Shown in pieces: positions 1 to 7,786 of a DNA stretch of 64,000 nt. The notes below the pieces were generated by a model. It was given only the letters and a program-made list of their open reading frames with translations. It was not told where the DNA came from and did no database searches. Positions within the stretch are counted from its first letter, which is position 1. The number at the start of each line of letters is the position of its first letter. A program made the position numbers and the translations under genes. The DNA comes from CAVSMC01 sp963728935 (GTDB lineage: Bacteria > Pseudomonadota > Gammaproteobacteria > Burkholderiales > Casimicrobiaceae), in assembly GCA_963728935.1 (NCBI GenBank), contig CAVSMC010000002.1, positions 124,001-188,000 on the forward strand, written 5' to 3'.

Positions 1-19
1 CGCGCGCAGGAGCGCCGCG

Positions 20-1165
20 ATGACGATCGCGTGGCACGATCTCCCGCGCGGCTCGCGCCGCGCCGCGATCGTTGGCGCGATGGCGCTCGTCGCGTGCGCG
101 ATCGGCGGCGCGCTCGAGCCGCGGACGTTCTTCGCGAGCTGGCTCGCGAGCTGGCTCTTTGTCGTCGCGATCGCGCTCGGCGCGTTGATGAACGTGATGA
201 TCCACGAGCTCACCGGCGGCCGCTGGGGCCTCGTGTTGCGCCGCCCGCTCGAGGCGGCGATGCTGACGCTGCCCTTGTGCGCGCTGCTCGCGCTGCCGCT
301 CGCGTTCGGTCTGCCGCAGCTGTTCGAATGGGCGCGGCCGGAAGCGGTCGCCGCGAGCGACGTGCTGCAGCAGAAGCGCTGGTTTCTCAACGTACCCGGA
401 TTCCTGCTGCGCAACGCCGTATCGCTCGCCGCGTGGAGCGCGTTCGCGTTCGCGCTGCAACGGCGGCTGGGCCGCGCCGGCGCCGACGATATCCGCGCCC
501 GGCGGCGCATCTCGGTCGCCGGATTGCTCGTCTATCTCGCGACGGTGACGCTTTTCGCCTACGACTGGGTCGCGTCGCTCGCGCCGGACTGGAATTCGAC
601 GTCGGTCGGATTGCGCGTCGGCGCGGCGCAATTCGTCGCCGCCGTCGCGTTCACCGTCGCGTTCGTCGCGCTCGATCCATCGCTGCGCCGCGCGCCCCCG
701 CGCGCGAGCGCGCGGGACTTCGGCGATTTCGGCAACCTGCTGCTCACCGTCGCGATGTTCTGGGCCTACATCGCGTACACGCAGTACTTCATCGTGTGGT
801 CCGAGGACCTGCCGCGTGGCGCGTCGTGGTACTGGCCGCGCGTGCTGACGAGCTGGCGCTGGCTCGCGCTCGTCGTGCTCGCGCTCGACTTCGCGCTGCC
901 GTTCGTGGCGATGCTGTTCCGCGGGATCAAGCGCGATCCGGTCGCGCTCGGCGTCGTCTGCCTGATCGCGCTCGCCGGACAGTGGCTCGACAGCCTGTGG
1001 CTCACCGTGCCGTCGCTGCGCACTGCCGGCTTCGAGCTGCACTGGCTCGATTTCGCGGCGCTCGCTGCGCAGGGCGGACTGTGGCTCGCCGCGACGATCG
1101 CGATCGCCGAGCGACTGCCACCGACGGCGATCGCCGAATCCGCGCAAGCGAGGGCGCATGGCTGA
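20..1165 (+). CDS. ActF-like quinol:cytochrome c oxidoreductase membrane subunit
   Basis: A 381-residue, very hydrophobic protein with about ten membrane helices and almost no soluble domain. The stretch ALMNVMIHELTGGRWG near residue 55 resembles the ActF/ActC (NrfD-like) subunits of alternative complex III, which oxidise quinol and pass electrons to a neighbouring oxidase. It is the first complete gene of an operon that continues into an SCO protein and a caa3 oxidase, the usual place for this family. Its stop overlaps the next gene by 8 bp. An AGGAG at about position 9 precedes the ATG. The other Act subunits would have to lie upstream of the window, so participation in a full complex is inference. 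It could instead be a stand-alone oxidase-associated membrane protein. Confidence 0.7.
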   Translation: MTIAWHDLPRGSRRAAIVGAMALVACAIGGALEPRTFFASWLASWLFVVAIALGALMNVMIHELTGGRWGLVLRRPLEAAMLTLPLCALLALPLAFGLPQLFEWARPEAVAASDVLQQKRWFLNVPGFLLRNAVSLAAWSAFAFALQRRLGRAGADDIRARRRISVAGLLVYLATVTLFAYDWVASLAPDWNSTSVGLRVGAAQFVAAVAFTVAFVALDPSLRRAPPRASARDFGDFGNLLLTVAMFWAYIAYTQYFIVWSEDLPRGASWYWPRVLTSWRWLALVVLALDFALPFVAMLFRGIKRDPVALGVVCLIALAGQWLDSLWLTVPSLRTAGFELHWLDFAALAAQGGLWLAATIAIAERLPPTAIAESAQARAHG

Positions 1166-1535
1166 CACGCCCAGCGGCGCCGAGCGCGCGCGCTACATGG
1201 CCGAAGACCTGCATCTGAAGGCCATCGTCGCCGGCGCGCTATCGATCGCGGCGGCGATCGCGTTTGCGCTGGTCGCGGCTTTCGCCGTTGTCCATCTCGG
1301 AAACGACGGCCGGCCGGCGCCGAACCTCGCGGCCCATTTCGGCAGGCCGCCATCGATCGAAGGCGACGCCGTACTGCAACCGAATCCCGCGCAGGACATC
1401 CGCACGTTCACCGCCGAAAAGCGGCGGCTGCTCGACGGTTATGCGTGGGTCGACCGCGAGCACGGCATCGCGCGCATTCCAATCGAGCGCGCGATGGCGC
1501 TGATCGCAAGCGGCGCCACGGAGGGCAAGCGGTGA
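1158..1535 (+). CDS. Small single-pass membrane protein of the oxidase operon
   Basis: A 125-residue protein with one membrane helix at about residues 22-47 and a soluble tail. The tail ends in a segment containing YAWVDREHGIARIPIERAM, a pattern I associate with small proteins encoded beside SCO/caa3 oxidase genes in proteobacteria. No domain with known function is recognised. It overlaps the ActF-like gene by 8 bp and the SCO gene by the GTGA overlap, so translation is probably coupled. The tail most likely sits in the periplasm, where it could assist oxidase or SCO assembly; that role is inference from position only. Confidence 0.7.
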   Translation: MADTPSGAERARYMAEDLHLKAIVAGALSIAAAIAFALVAAFAVVHLGNDGRPAPNLAAHFGRPPSIEGDAVLQPNPAQDIRTFTAEKRRLLDGYAWVDREHGIARIPIERAMALIASGATEGKR

Positions 1536-2329
1536 TCCGCGGCTGCGCGTTGCGTGTCTTCGCCGCAGCGATGCTCGCGACGCTCGCAATCTGCGCAACC
1601 GCCGCGCCGCCGGTCGATCGCGTCGCGTTCGCACCGACGACCGGCGCGTCGCTGCCGCGCGACGCGCGCTTCGTCGACGAGCACGGCCAAACGGTGCAGC
1701 TCGGCGATTTCTTCGCATCGCGGCCGGCGATCGTCGTGCCCGCGTATTACGGCTGCTCGAATCTGTGCGGCGTCGTGCTGCACGGTGTCGCCGCCGCGCT
1801 CGCCGCGAGCGGTCTTCGCGCGGGCCGCGACGTCGATGTCGTGGCCGTCAGCATCGAGCCGAACGACACGCCCGCCGATGCGCGCGCGAAGATGCGTGCC
1901 GTGCTCGGTGACGCGAATCGCGGCTGGCACTTCCTGACCGGCAACGATGCCGACATCGCGCGCTTCGCCGGCGCGCTCGGTTATCGCTACGTCTACGTGG
2001 CGGCCGAACGGCAATACGCGCACGCGGCCGGCATCGCGATCGTCGCGCCCGGCGGACGCATCGCGCGTGTGCTCTATGGCGTCGCGTTCACATCTGCCGA
2101 TCTTCGAGACGCAGTTGCCGACTCGCACGACAGCGCAACGTCGAGCAGCGATTCAACGTCCGCCGCGGCGAGCAACTGGCTGCTGTGCTTTCACTACGAT
2201 CCGCGCACCGGCCGCTACAGCTTCGCCGCGATGAACGCCGTGCGCAGCGCCGCGATCGCCGCCCTCCTCGCGCTTGGCGGCTACATCGCGTACGCGCGGC
2301 GGCGCGAGCGCAAAGGCGGCGCACGATGA
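1532..2329 (+). CDS. SCO1/SenC family copper chaperone
   Basis: A 265-residue thioredoxin-fold protein starting at GTG 1532, which overlaps the upstream stop as GTGA; an open frame extends further upstream but lies inside the previous gene. An N-terminal signal/anchor (about residues 8-24) is followed by the SCO domain. The copper-binding CxxxC is seen as YGCSNLCG near residue 75, and a distal His occurs in RQYAHAAG. Unusually there is also a C-terminal membrane helix (about 235-255) after a Ser/Thr-rich linker, so the protein is probably tethered at that end. SCO proteins deliver copper to the CuA site of cytochrome oxidase subunit II, which is the very next gene. Confidence 0.88.
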   Translation: MIRGCALRVFAAAMLATLAICATAAPPVDRVAFAPTTGASLPRDARFVDEHGQTVQLGDFFASRPAIVVPAYYGCSNLCGVVLHGVAAALAASGLRAGRDVDVVAVSIEPNDTPADARAKMRAVLGDANRGWHFLTGNDADIARFAGALGYRYVYVAAERQYAHAAGIAIVAPGGRIARVLYGVAFTSADLRDAVADSHDSATSSSDSTSAAASNWLLCFHYDPRTGRYSFAAMNAVRSAAIAALLALGGYIAYARRRERKGGAR

Positions 2330-3282
2330 GCTGGCTCGGCCTTCCCGAGCAGGCATCGACGATCGCGCCGCGAGTCGATCACCTGCTGTACGCGGTCACC
2401 GCGGTCACCGGTGGGGTCGCGGTCGCGATTTTCGTCACGCTGCTCGTGTTCGGCATTCGATATCGTGAGCGCTCCGGCGCGCCGCGCGCCGAAGACGTTC
2501 CCGCAGCGCAGGCTCGCGCGCGCCGCCGCGTCGAGATCGCGTGGACGCTGACGCCGCTCGTCCTGTTCCTCGGCGCGTTCGGATGGGCGGCACGCCTCTA
2601 CGTTCTGCGCGCGCAGACGCCGCCCGACGCGATGCAGCTCTTCGTCGTCGCGAAGCAATGGATGTGGAAGCTGCAGCATCCTGGCGGCCAGCGCGAGATC
2701 GACGAGCTGCACGTCCCGCGCGGGCGGCCGATCGAGCTTGTGATGACGTCCGAGGACGTGATCCATAGCTTCTTCGTGCCGGCGTTCCGTCTGAAGCAGG
2801 ACGTGCTGCCGGGCGCCTACACGCACCTTTGGTTCACGGCGACGAAGACCGGCCGCTTCCATCTGTTCTGCGCCGAATACTGCGGCACCGATCACGCGCG
2901 CATGGGCGGCGACATCGTCGTGATGGAACCCACCGAGTTCGAGCGCTGGCTCGATGCGCACCGCGCCGGTCCCGACATGGCGTCGCACGGCGAGGCGCTG
3001 TTCCGCGAGTACGGCTGCAGCGGCTGCCACGGCGAGAATGCCGTCGTGCACGCGCCGAACCTGGCCGGCCTGTTCGGCAAGCCGGTGCCACTCGCCGACG
3101 GCACGACGGTGGTCGCCGACGAACGCTACGTCCGCGACTCGATCCTGCTGCCGCTGAAGGAGGTGGCCGCGGGCTACGATCCGATCATGCCGTCGTTCGT
3201 CGGCAAGATCGGCGAGAACGACATCCTCGATCTGATCGCGTACGTTAAGAGCCTTGCGCAGATGAGGGAAAGACCGCGATGA
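2326..3282 (+). CDS. ctaC: Cytochrome c oxidase subunit II with fused cytochrome c (caa3 type)
   Basis: A 318-residue protein beginning at ATG 2326, overlapping the SCO stop by ATGA. Two N-terminal membrane helices (about 20-45 and 72-93) are followed by the CuA cupredoxin domain. CuA ligands are visible: H147, then C182, C186, H190 and M193 in CAEYCGTDHARM. A C-terminal cytochrome c domain has CSGCH at 231-235 and a probable axial Met in DPIMPSF. The fusion marks a caa3-type oxidase that takes electrons directly from membrane donors. No lipobox is evident at the N-terminus. It functions with ctaD, ctaE and the subunit IV gene in the same operon. Confidence 0.96.
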   Translation: MSWLGLPEQASTIAPRVDHLLYAVTAVTGGVAVAIFVTLLVFGIRYRERSGAPRAEDVPAAQARARRRVEIAWTLTPLVLFLGAFGWAARLYVLRAQTPPDAMQLFVVAKQWMWKLQHPGGQREIDELHVPRGRPIELVMTSEDVIHSFFVPAFRLKQDVLPGAYTHLWFTATKTGRFHLFCAEYCGTDHARMGGDIVVMEPTEFERWLDAHRAGPDMASHGEALFREYGCSGCHGENAVVHAPNLAGLFGKPVPLADGTTVVADERYVRDSILLPLKEVAAGYDPIMPSFVGKIGENDILDLIAYVKSLAQMRERPR

Positions 3283-4973
3283 GCAGCGCAACCATCGCGC
3301 GCGGCGACAACGACGCGCGGCCCGACGCCGCGGCCGAGCGGGCCGCACATTCGCCGGCGAGCTATCTCGACGAGGGCTACACCATCCGCTCGTGGCTCAC
3401 GACGCACGACCACAAGCGGATCGCGATTCTGTACGCGATCGCGATCACCGCGTTCTTCTTCATCGGCGGCGCCGCCGCCACGCTGATACGCCTCGAGCTC
3501 GCAACACCGGCCGGCGATCTGGTGAAGGCGGAAACGTACAACAAGCTGTTCACGATGCACGGCGTGATCATGGTCTGGTTCTTCCTGATCCCGTCGATCC
3601 CGGCGACGCTCGGCAACTTCCTCGTGCCGATGATGGTCGGCGCGCGCGACATGGCGTTTCCGCGGCTGAACCTCGCGAGCTGGTACATCTACGTCGCGGG
3701 TGCCACGTTCGCGCTCACCGCGATGGTCGTAGGCGGCGTCGACACGGGCTGGACGTTCTACGCGCCGTTCTCGACGATGTTCTCGAACACGCACGTGTTC
3801 TACGTGCTCGCCGGCGTGTTCGTGGTCGGCTTCTCGTCGATCCTGACCGGCCTCAACATCATCGTCACGACGCACAAGATGCGGGCGCCGGGCCTCGGCT
3901 GGTTTCGGCTGCCGCTGTTCATCTGGGCGCAGTACGCGACGTCCGCGATCCTCGTCCTCGCGACGCCGGTACTCGCGATGACCCTCCTGCTGCTCGCCGT
4001 CGAGCGCTACGGCGGCATCGGCATCTTCGATCCGGCGAAAGGCGGCGATCCGTTGCTCTACCAGCACCTGTTCTGGTTCTACTCGCATCCGGCCGTGTAC
4101 ATCATGGTGCTTCCCGCAATGGGCGTGGTAAGCGAGATCGTCGCCTGCGCAGCGAGGAATCCGATCTTCGGCTACCGCACGATGGCCTACGCGATCCTCG
4201 CGATCGCCGTGATCGGGTTCCTCGTCTGGGGCCACCACATGTTCGTGTCCGGACAGTCGCTGTACGCGGGCGTCGTCTTCTCGATGCTGAGCTTTCTGGT
4301 CGCCATTCCGTCGGCGATCAAGGTGTTCAACTGGACGGCGACGCTCTGGCACGGCCGCATCACGTACGGCGCGCCAATGCTCTACGCGCTCGGCTTCGTC
4401 GGTCTATTCACGATCGGCGGCATGACGGGCCTGTTCCTCGCGTCGCTCGCGCTCGACGTTCATCTGACCGATACGTATTTCGTCGTCGCCCATTTCCACT
4501 ACATCATGGTCGGCGCCACGGTGTCGGCTTACCTCGGCGGCATCCACTTCTGGTGGCCCAAGATCACCGGCAGGATGTATTCCGAAGCGTGGGCGCGCTT
4601 CGCCGCAATCCTGCTGTTCGTCGGCTTCAACTTCACGTTCTTCCCGCAGTACCTGCTCGGAATCGCGGGCATGCCGCGGCGGTATCACGAGTACTCGCCC
4701 GAGTTCCAGACGATGAACGTGCTGTCGTCGGCGGGCGCGCTGATCCTCGCGTTCGGCTATCTGCTGCCGCTCGTCTACCTCGGATGGTCGCTGCTCCGCG
4801 GCGAACGCGCCGGCGCCAATCCGCGCGGCGCGACCGGCCTCGAATGGCAGACGGCGTCGCCGCCGCCGAAGCACAACTTCGACGTCGTGCCGGTGGTCGA
4901 CGGCCCGCCGTACGCCTACCGGCCGTCGGTGCTCGGTCGCGCGGTGATCGACGCGCGTGAGTCGACGCGATGA
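3279..4973 (+). CDS. ctaD: Cytochrome c oxidase subunit I, A2 subfamily
   Basis: A 564-residue haem-copper oxidase catalytic subunit with twelve or more membrane helices. The haem a ligand lies in TMHGVIMVW, CuB ligands in YSHPAVYIM and GHHMFVSG, and the haem a3/haem a histidines in VVAHFHYIM. Where A1-type oxidases have HPEVY with the proton-channel glutamate, this protein has YSHPAVY, the YS motif that defines the A2 subfamily. That suits the fused cytochrome on subunit II and the ActF-like gene upstream. The start overlaps ctaC by ATGA. The enzyme reduces oxygen to water and pumps protons across the cytoplasmic membrane. Confidence 0.97.
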   Translation: MSSATIARGDNDARPDAAAERAAHSPASYLDEGYTIRSWLTTHDHKRIAILYAIAITAFFFIGGAAATLIRLELATPAGDLVKAETYNKLFTMHGVIMVWFFLIPSIPATLGNFLVPMMVGARDMAFPRLNLASWYIYVAGATFALTAMVVGGVDTGWTFYAPFSTMFSNTHVFYVLAGVFVVGFSSILTGLNIIVTTHKMRAPGLGWFRLPLFIWAQYATSAILVLATPVLAMTLLLLAVERYGGIGIFDPAKGGDPLLYQHLFWFYSHPAVYIMVLPAMGVVSEIVACAARNPIFGYRTMAYAILAIAVIGFLVWGHHMFVSGQSLYAGVVFSMLSFLVAIPSAIKVFNWTATLWHGRITYGAPMLYALGFVGLFTIGGMTGLFLASLALDVHLTDTYFVVAHFHYIMVGATVSAYLGGIHFWWPKITGRMYSEAWARFAAILLFVGFNFTFFPQYLLGIAGMPRRYHEYSPEFQTMNVLSSAGALILAFGYLLPLVYLGWSLLRGERAGANPRGATGLEWQTASPPPKHNFDVVPVVDGPPYAYRPSVLGRAVIDARESTR

Positions 4974-4992
4974 CGCGCGAATTGACATCGCG

Positions 4993-5649
4993 ATGAGCGA
5001 CGGCGCGACCGGCGCGGCGGCGCTGCGCGTCGCCGAGCAGTTCGAGGATGCGCCGCAGCAACGCTCGGCAGCAACGCTCGGCATGTGGATCTTCCTCGCG
5101 ACCGAGCTGATGTTCTTCGGCGCGCTGTTCTTCGCCTATGCGATCGCGCGCGTGCACGCGCCCGACGCGTTCGCCGCGGCGAGCCGGCATACGAACATCT
5201 TCCTGGGCACAGCGAACACGGCGATCCTGCTCACCAGCAGCTTCTTCATGGCGCTCGCCGTCCGATCCGCCGCCGAAGGCGCGCGCAAAACGACGGTGCA
5301 GCTGCTCGTCGTCACCGCGGCGCTCGGCGTCGTCTTCGGCGGCGTGAAGCTCACCGAATACGCGCTCGACTATCACGACCATCTCGTGCCGCTGGTGAAC
5401 TTTGCGTTCGATCCGCGCTACATGCCTGGCGCGCGCGTGTTTTACGGGCTGTACTTCGCGACCACCGGGCTGCACCTCGTGCACCTGTCGGTCGGCGTCG
5501 CGCTTCTCATCGTGTTCGCATGGCGCGTGTGGCGAGCGCTGCCGAACGCGCTTGCCGATCAGATCGAAGTGCTCGGGCTTTACTGGCACTTCGTCGACAT
5601 TGTCTGGATCTTCCTCTATCCATGTCTTTACCTGGTATCGCGCGCATGA
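4993..5649 (+). CDS. ctaE: Cytochrome c oxidase subunit III
   Basis: A 218-residue protein with about five membrane helices, the short form of subunit III usual for caa3 oxidases. The first helix contains TLGMWIFLATELMFFGALFF, and the C-terminal part has YWHFVDIVWIFLYP, a conserved signature of the family. I start at ATG 4993; an in-frame GTG at 4957 would overlap ctaD by 17 bp and add 12 unconserved residues, so the start is uncertain. Its stop overlaps the subunit IV gene as ATGA. Subunit III stabilises the catalytic core and has no redox centre. Confidence 0.95.
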   Translation: MSDGATGAAALRVAEQFEDAPQQRSAATLGMWIFLATELMFFGALFFAYAIARVHAPDAFAAASRHTNIFLGTANTAILLTSSFFMALAVRSAAEGARKTTVQLLVVTAALGVVFGGVKLTEYALDYHDHLVPLVNFAFDPRYMPGARVFYGLYFATTGLHLVHLSVGVALLIVFAWRVWRALPNALADQIEVLGLYWHFVDIVWIFLYPCLYLVSRA

Positions 5650-5918
5650 ATCCGGGACGCCGCGGCGACGTGCTGACTTGGATCGCGCTGCTCGTGCTCC
5701 TCGCGATCACCTGCGGCAGCTCGTTCATTCGCATGGGCGCGTTCAACGTCGCAGTGAATTTCGCGGTCGCCGCGTTGAAGGCGCTGCTCGTCGTGCTGAT
5801 ATTCATGCACGTGCGACACGAGCGCCCGGTCATCTGGCTCGTCGCCGCGGCCGGTGTGATATGGCTTGCCCTCCTCGCCGGCCTGAGCTCCACGGACTTC
5901 GGCGCGCGAGGCTGGTAG
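5646..5918 (+). CDS. Cytochrome c oxidase subunit IV family protein
   Basis: A 90-residue protein with three membrane helices (about 9-27, 35-55 and 60-80). The central segment LKALLVVLIFMHVRHERP is typical of the prokaryotic subunit IV/CtaF family. It starts at ATG 5646, sharing ATGA with the stop of ctaE, and is the last gene of the oxidase operon. A longer open reading frame through ctaE is out of frame with that gene and was ignored. Its likely role is assembly or stability of the oxidase. The next gene lies on the opposite strand. Confidence 0.87.
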   Translation: MNPGRRGDVLTWIALLVLLAITCGSSFIRMGAFNVAVNFAVAALKALLVVLIFMHVRHERPVIWLVAAAGVIWLALLAGLSSTDFGARGW

Positions 5919-5948
5919 CGCGGCCGGCGGCGGCGCGGGTCGATCGAC

Positions 5949-6728
5949 CTACATTCCCGTCTTCGGGACGGGCATGCCTTCCCGCCTCTCGGCGGTCGCG
6001 TACGTGGAACCCGCCGCCCTCTGCGCGGCTTTCAGTCCGGAATCGGAAGCGGACGACGACTTGGTCGAACCCGACCTAGAAGCGGATTTCGACGTGACGT
6101 CCTGCTCGGCCGATTGCGCGAGCTTCAGATGCTCCTCGAGCGTCGGCAAAGCGCTTTTCGCGAAATCGCGGATGGCGGCGTCGTTGCCCGACTTCGCTTC
6201 CTTCTGGAACTCGTCGATCGCCTTCTCGTGATCGGAAACCTGCTTCTTGATGTACGTGCGGTCGAACTCGTCGCCCGACGCCTTTTCGAATTGGTCGATC
6301 TCCTTTTGCGCCTTCTTGTCGAGCTTCGTCGGCAGATCGATGCCTTGCGCGGCGGCGATTTGCTTCAGCTTGTCGTTCGCCTGCGTGTGGTCGTGCACCA
6401 TCCGCTGCCCGAACTGCTTCACCTGCGGGTCGTGCGCCTTCTGCCGGGCGAGCTTGCCGGCTTCGACTTCGGCCATGCCCGCAATCGCGGCTTTCTCGGC
6501 GAATTGGCGATCGTCGACCGGCACGTTCCCATGGGTCGCACTTGAGCGCTGGGTCGCACTTGAGCGCTGGGTCGCACTTGAGTGCTGGGTCGCACCTTGC
6601 TGTGCGGCAGTTCCGAGCGGGTTTGCCTTGCTGCCCGACGGCGCGTTCTGACCCTGCGCGCCCAGCGCGAAGCCGATCGAGACGAGCGCGACAGCGAGCC
6701 CGCTTGGAGTGAAAGCTTGCTTCATCAT
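5949..6728 (-). CDS. DUF4142 secreted protein with repetitive N-terminal linker
   Basis: A 259-residue exported protein. A signal peptide (about residues 1-26, ending near GAQGQ) is followed by a low-complexity linker with three six-residue units (Q-R/H-S-S-A-T) encoded by an 18-bp tandem repeat. The DUF4142 helical domain follows (about 70-205), with the conserved HDPQVKQFGQRMVHDHTQAN, then a Ser-rich tail. DUF4142 proteins are ferritin-like four-helix bundles, usually periplasmic, of unknown function. I start at ATG 6728 because the sequence just upstream holds AAAGGAG; a further in-frame start would place that ribosome site inside the coding region. Convergent with the oxidase operon. Confidence 0.88.
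   Translation of the reverse strand: MMKQAFTPSGLAVALVSIGFALGAQGQNAPSGSKANPLGTAAQQGATQHSSATQRSSATQRSSATHGNVPVDDRQFAEKAAIAGMAEVEAGKLARQKAHDPQVKQFGQRMVHDHTQANDKLKQIAAAQGIDLPTKLDKKAQKEIDQFEKASGDEFDRTYIKKQVSDHEKAIDEFQKEAKSGNDAAIRDFAKSALPTLEEHLKLAQSAEQDVTSKSASRSGSTKSSSASDSGLKAAQRAAGSTYATAERREGMPVPKTGM
6533..6596. repeat. 18-bp tandem repeat inside the DUF4142 gene
   Basis: Three consecutive 18-bp units start at 6533, 6551 and 6569, plus a partial fourth from 6587. Units one and two are identical; the third differs by one base (agcgct to agtgct). Each unit encodes six residues, so copy-number change would lengthen or shorten the periplasmic linker without a frameshift. Confidence 0.9.
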
Positions 6729-6890
6729 CGGATTCTCCTTTCGCAAATATCGACGACGCGCGGTGGCGCCGCTCGGCGGAAAGCGTTACGCGACCGTGCA
6801 ACGCTTACATGACGTCGGCGACGCGCTTCGCGGATCGCTCGCCGTTTTGATTGTGCGAAAAATTGTTTTGTTCAAAACGTGTTCGGCACA

Positions 6891-6922
6891 GGCGGAACTT
6901 TGGCGCGCGCGATTCGCTCACA
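6891..6922 (+). promoter_or_regulatory. Candidate ECF-type promoter upstream of GMC operon
   Basis: The sequence ggcggaacttt, then 14 bases, then gctcaca. GGAACTT is the classic -35 element of RpoE-like ECF sigma factors. The same two blocks with exactly the same spacing recur at 11328-11359. This copy lies about 130 bp before the start of the GMC dehydrogenase operon, on the same strand. Function is inferred. Confidence 0.4.
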
Positions 6923-7052
6923 CGATCGAAAACCACACGCGGGCGCCGGCGACGCCGGCAGGGAATGCGCGTGCGCTCGACGCTTTGCTCCGGGGGTCGG
7001 GCGCGCGCGCACCTGCCCTTCGCGGCGTCAGCCGTCGCATTCGAGGTGCACC

Positions 7053-7784
7053 ATGAAACTTTCTCGACGCAATCTGTTGAAGGCCGCGGCCATCGCGCCC
7101 GCCGCCGCGCTCGCGCCCGGCGTCGCGGTCGTGCCGCTCGCGCTGATGCGCGAAAGCGTTTCCTCCGCTCGCGCCGGCGCGCCGGATTACGCTGCGCCGC
7201 CAGAGGTGTTCTTCACCCAAGCCGAGGCTGAATTCATCGATGCCGCCGTCGCGAGGATCATCCCGAACGACGACCTCGGTCCCGGCGCGAAGGAGGCGGG
7301 CGTCACCGACTTTATCAACCATCAGCTCGCCGGTCCCTACGGTCGCGCCGAGGACTGGTACATGCAGGGCCCGTGGCACGACGGCACCGCCGAGCAAGGC
7401 TATCAGCTGCGCCTTACGCCGGCGCAGCTGTACCGCACGGCGATCGCGGACATCGAGAAGCACGTCCAGCAGAAATACGGCAAGTCGTTCGCGGCGCTCG
7501 ACGCCGCGACGCAGGACGGCATTTTCGAGGCGATCGACAAAGGCGAGCTCGAGCTTCCGAGCTCGCATGCGCGCGAGTTCTTCGAGATGCTCGTGCAAAA
7601 CACGACCGAGGGCTTCCTCGCCGATCCGATATACGGCGGCAACCGTGACTTCATCGGCTGGAAGCTGATCGGATTTCCCGGTCCGCGCTACAACTACGTA
7701 AGCGAAATCGAGCAGTACGACAAAAAGTACGAAATGCCGTTCGTCAGTATCGCCGGGCGCGACAGCGGCGTACGAAAGGGCTGA
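7053..7784 (+). CDS. Gluconate 2-dehydrogenase subunit 3 family protein
   Basis: A 243-residue small subunit of a membrane-associated GMC dehydrogenase. The N-terminus KLSRRNLLKAAAIAPAAALAP is a Tat-like twin-arginine signal, so the complex is probably exported folded. The mature part has FFTQAEAEFIDAAVARIIP, conserved in the gluconate 2-dehydrogenase gamma-subunit family. I start at ATG 7053; the open frame continues upstream without a ribosome site. Only 2 bp separate it from the flavoprotein gene, which lacks its own signal and is probably exported with this subunit. The substrate (gluconate, sorbitol, fructose, another polyol) cannot be told from sequence. Confidence 0.9.
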   Translation: MKLSRRNLLKAAAIAPAAALAPGVAVVPLALMRESVSSARAGAPDYAAPPEVFFTQAEAEFIDAAVARIIPNDDLGPGAKEAGVTDFINHQLAGPYGRAEDWYMQGPWHDGTAEQGYQLRLTPAQLYRTAIADIEKHVQQKYGKSFAALDAATQDGIFEAIDKGELELPSSHAREFFEMLVQNTTEGFLADPIYGGNRDFIGWKLIGFPGPRYNYVSEIEQYDKKYEMPFVSIAGRDSGVRKG

Positions 7785-7786
7785 CC

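Noticed and set aside
3174..4352. A 392-codon minus-strand frame opposite ctaD
   Set aside because: Arg/His/Asp-rich shadow of a clearly conserved gene.
5956..5972. A 6-bp hairpin (CCCGTC, 5-base loop, GACGGG) between the convergent oxidase and DUF4142 genes
   Set aside because: It lies inside the last DUF4142 codons and has no T-run; too weak for a terminator call.
6533..6596. Tandem repeat considered as a CRISPR
   Set aside because: Units are directly adjacent without spacers and lie in a coding frame.
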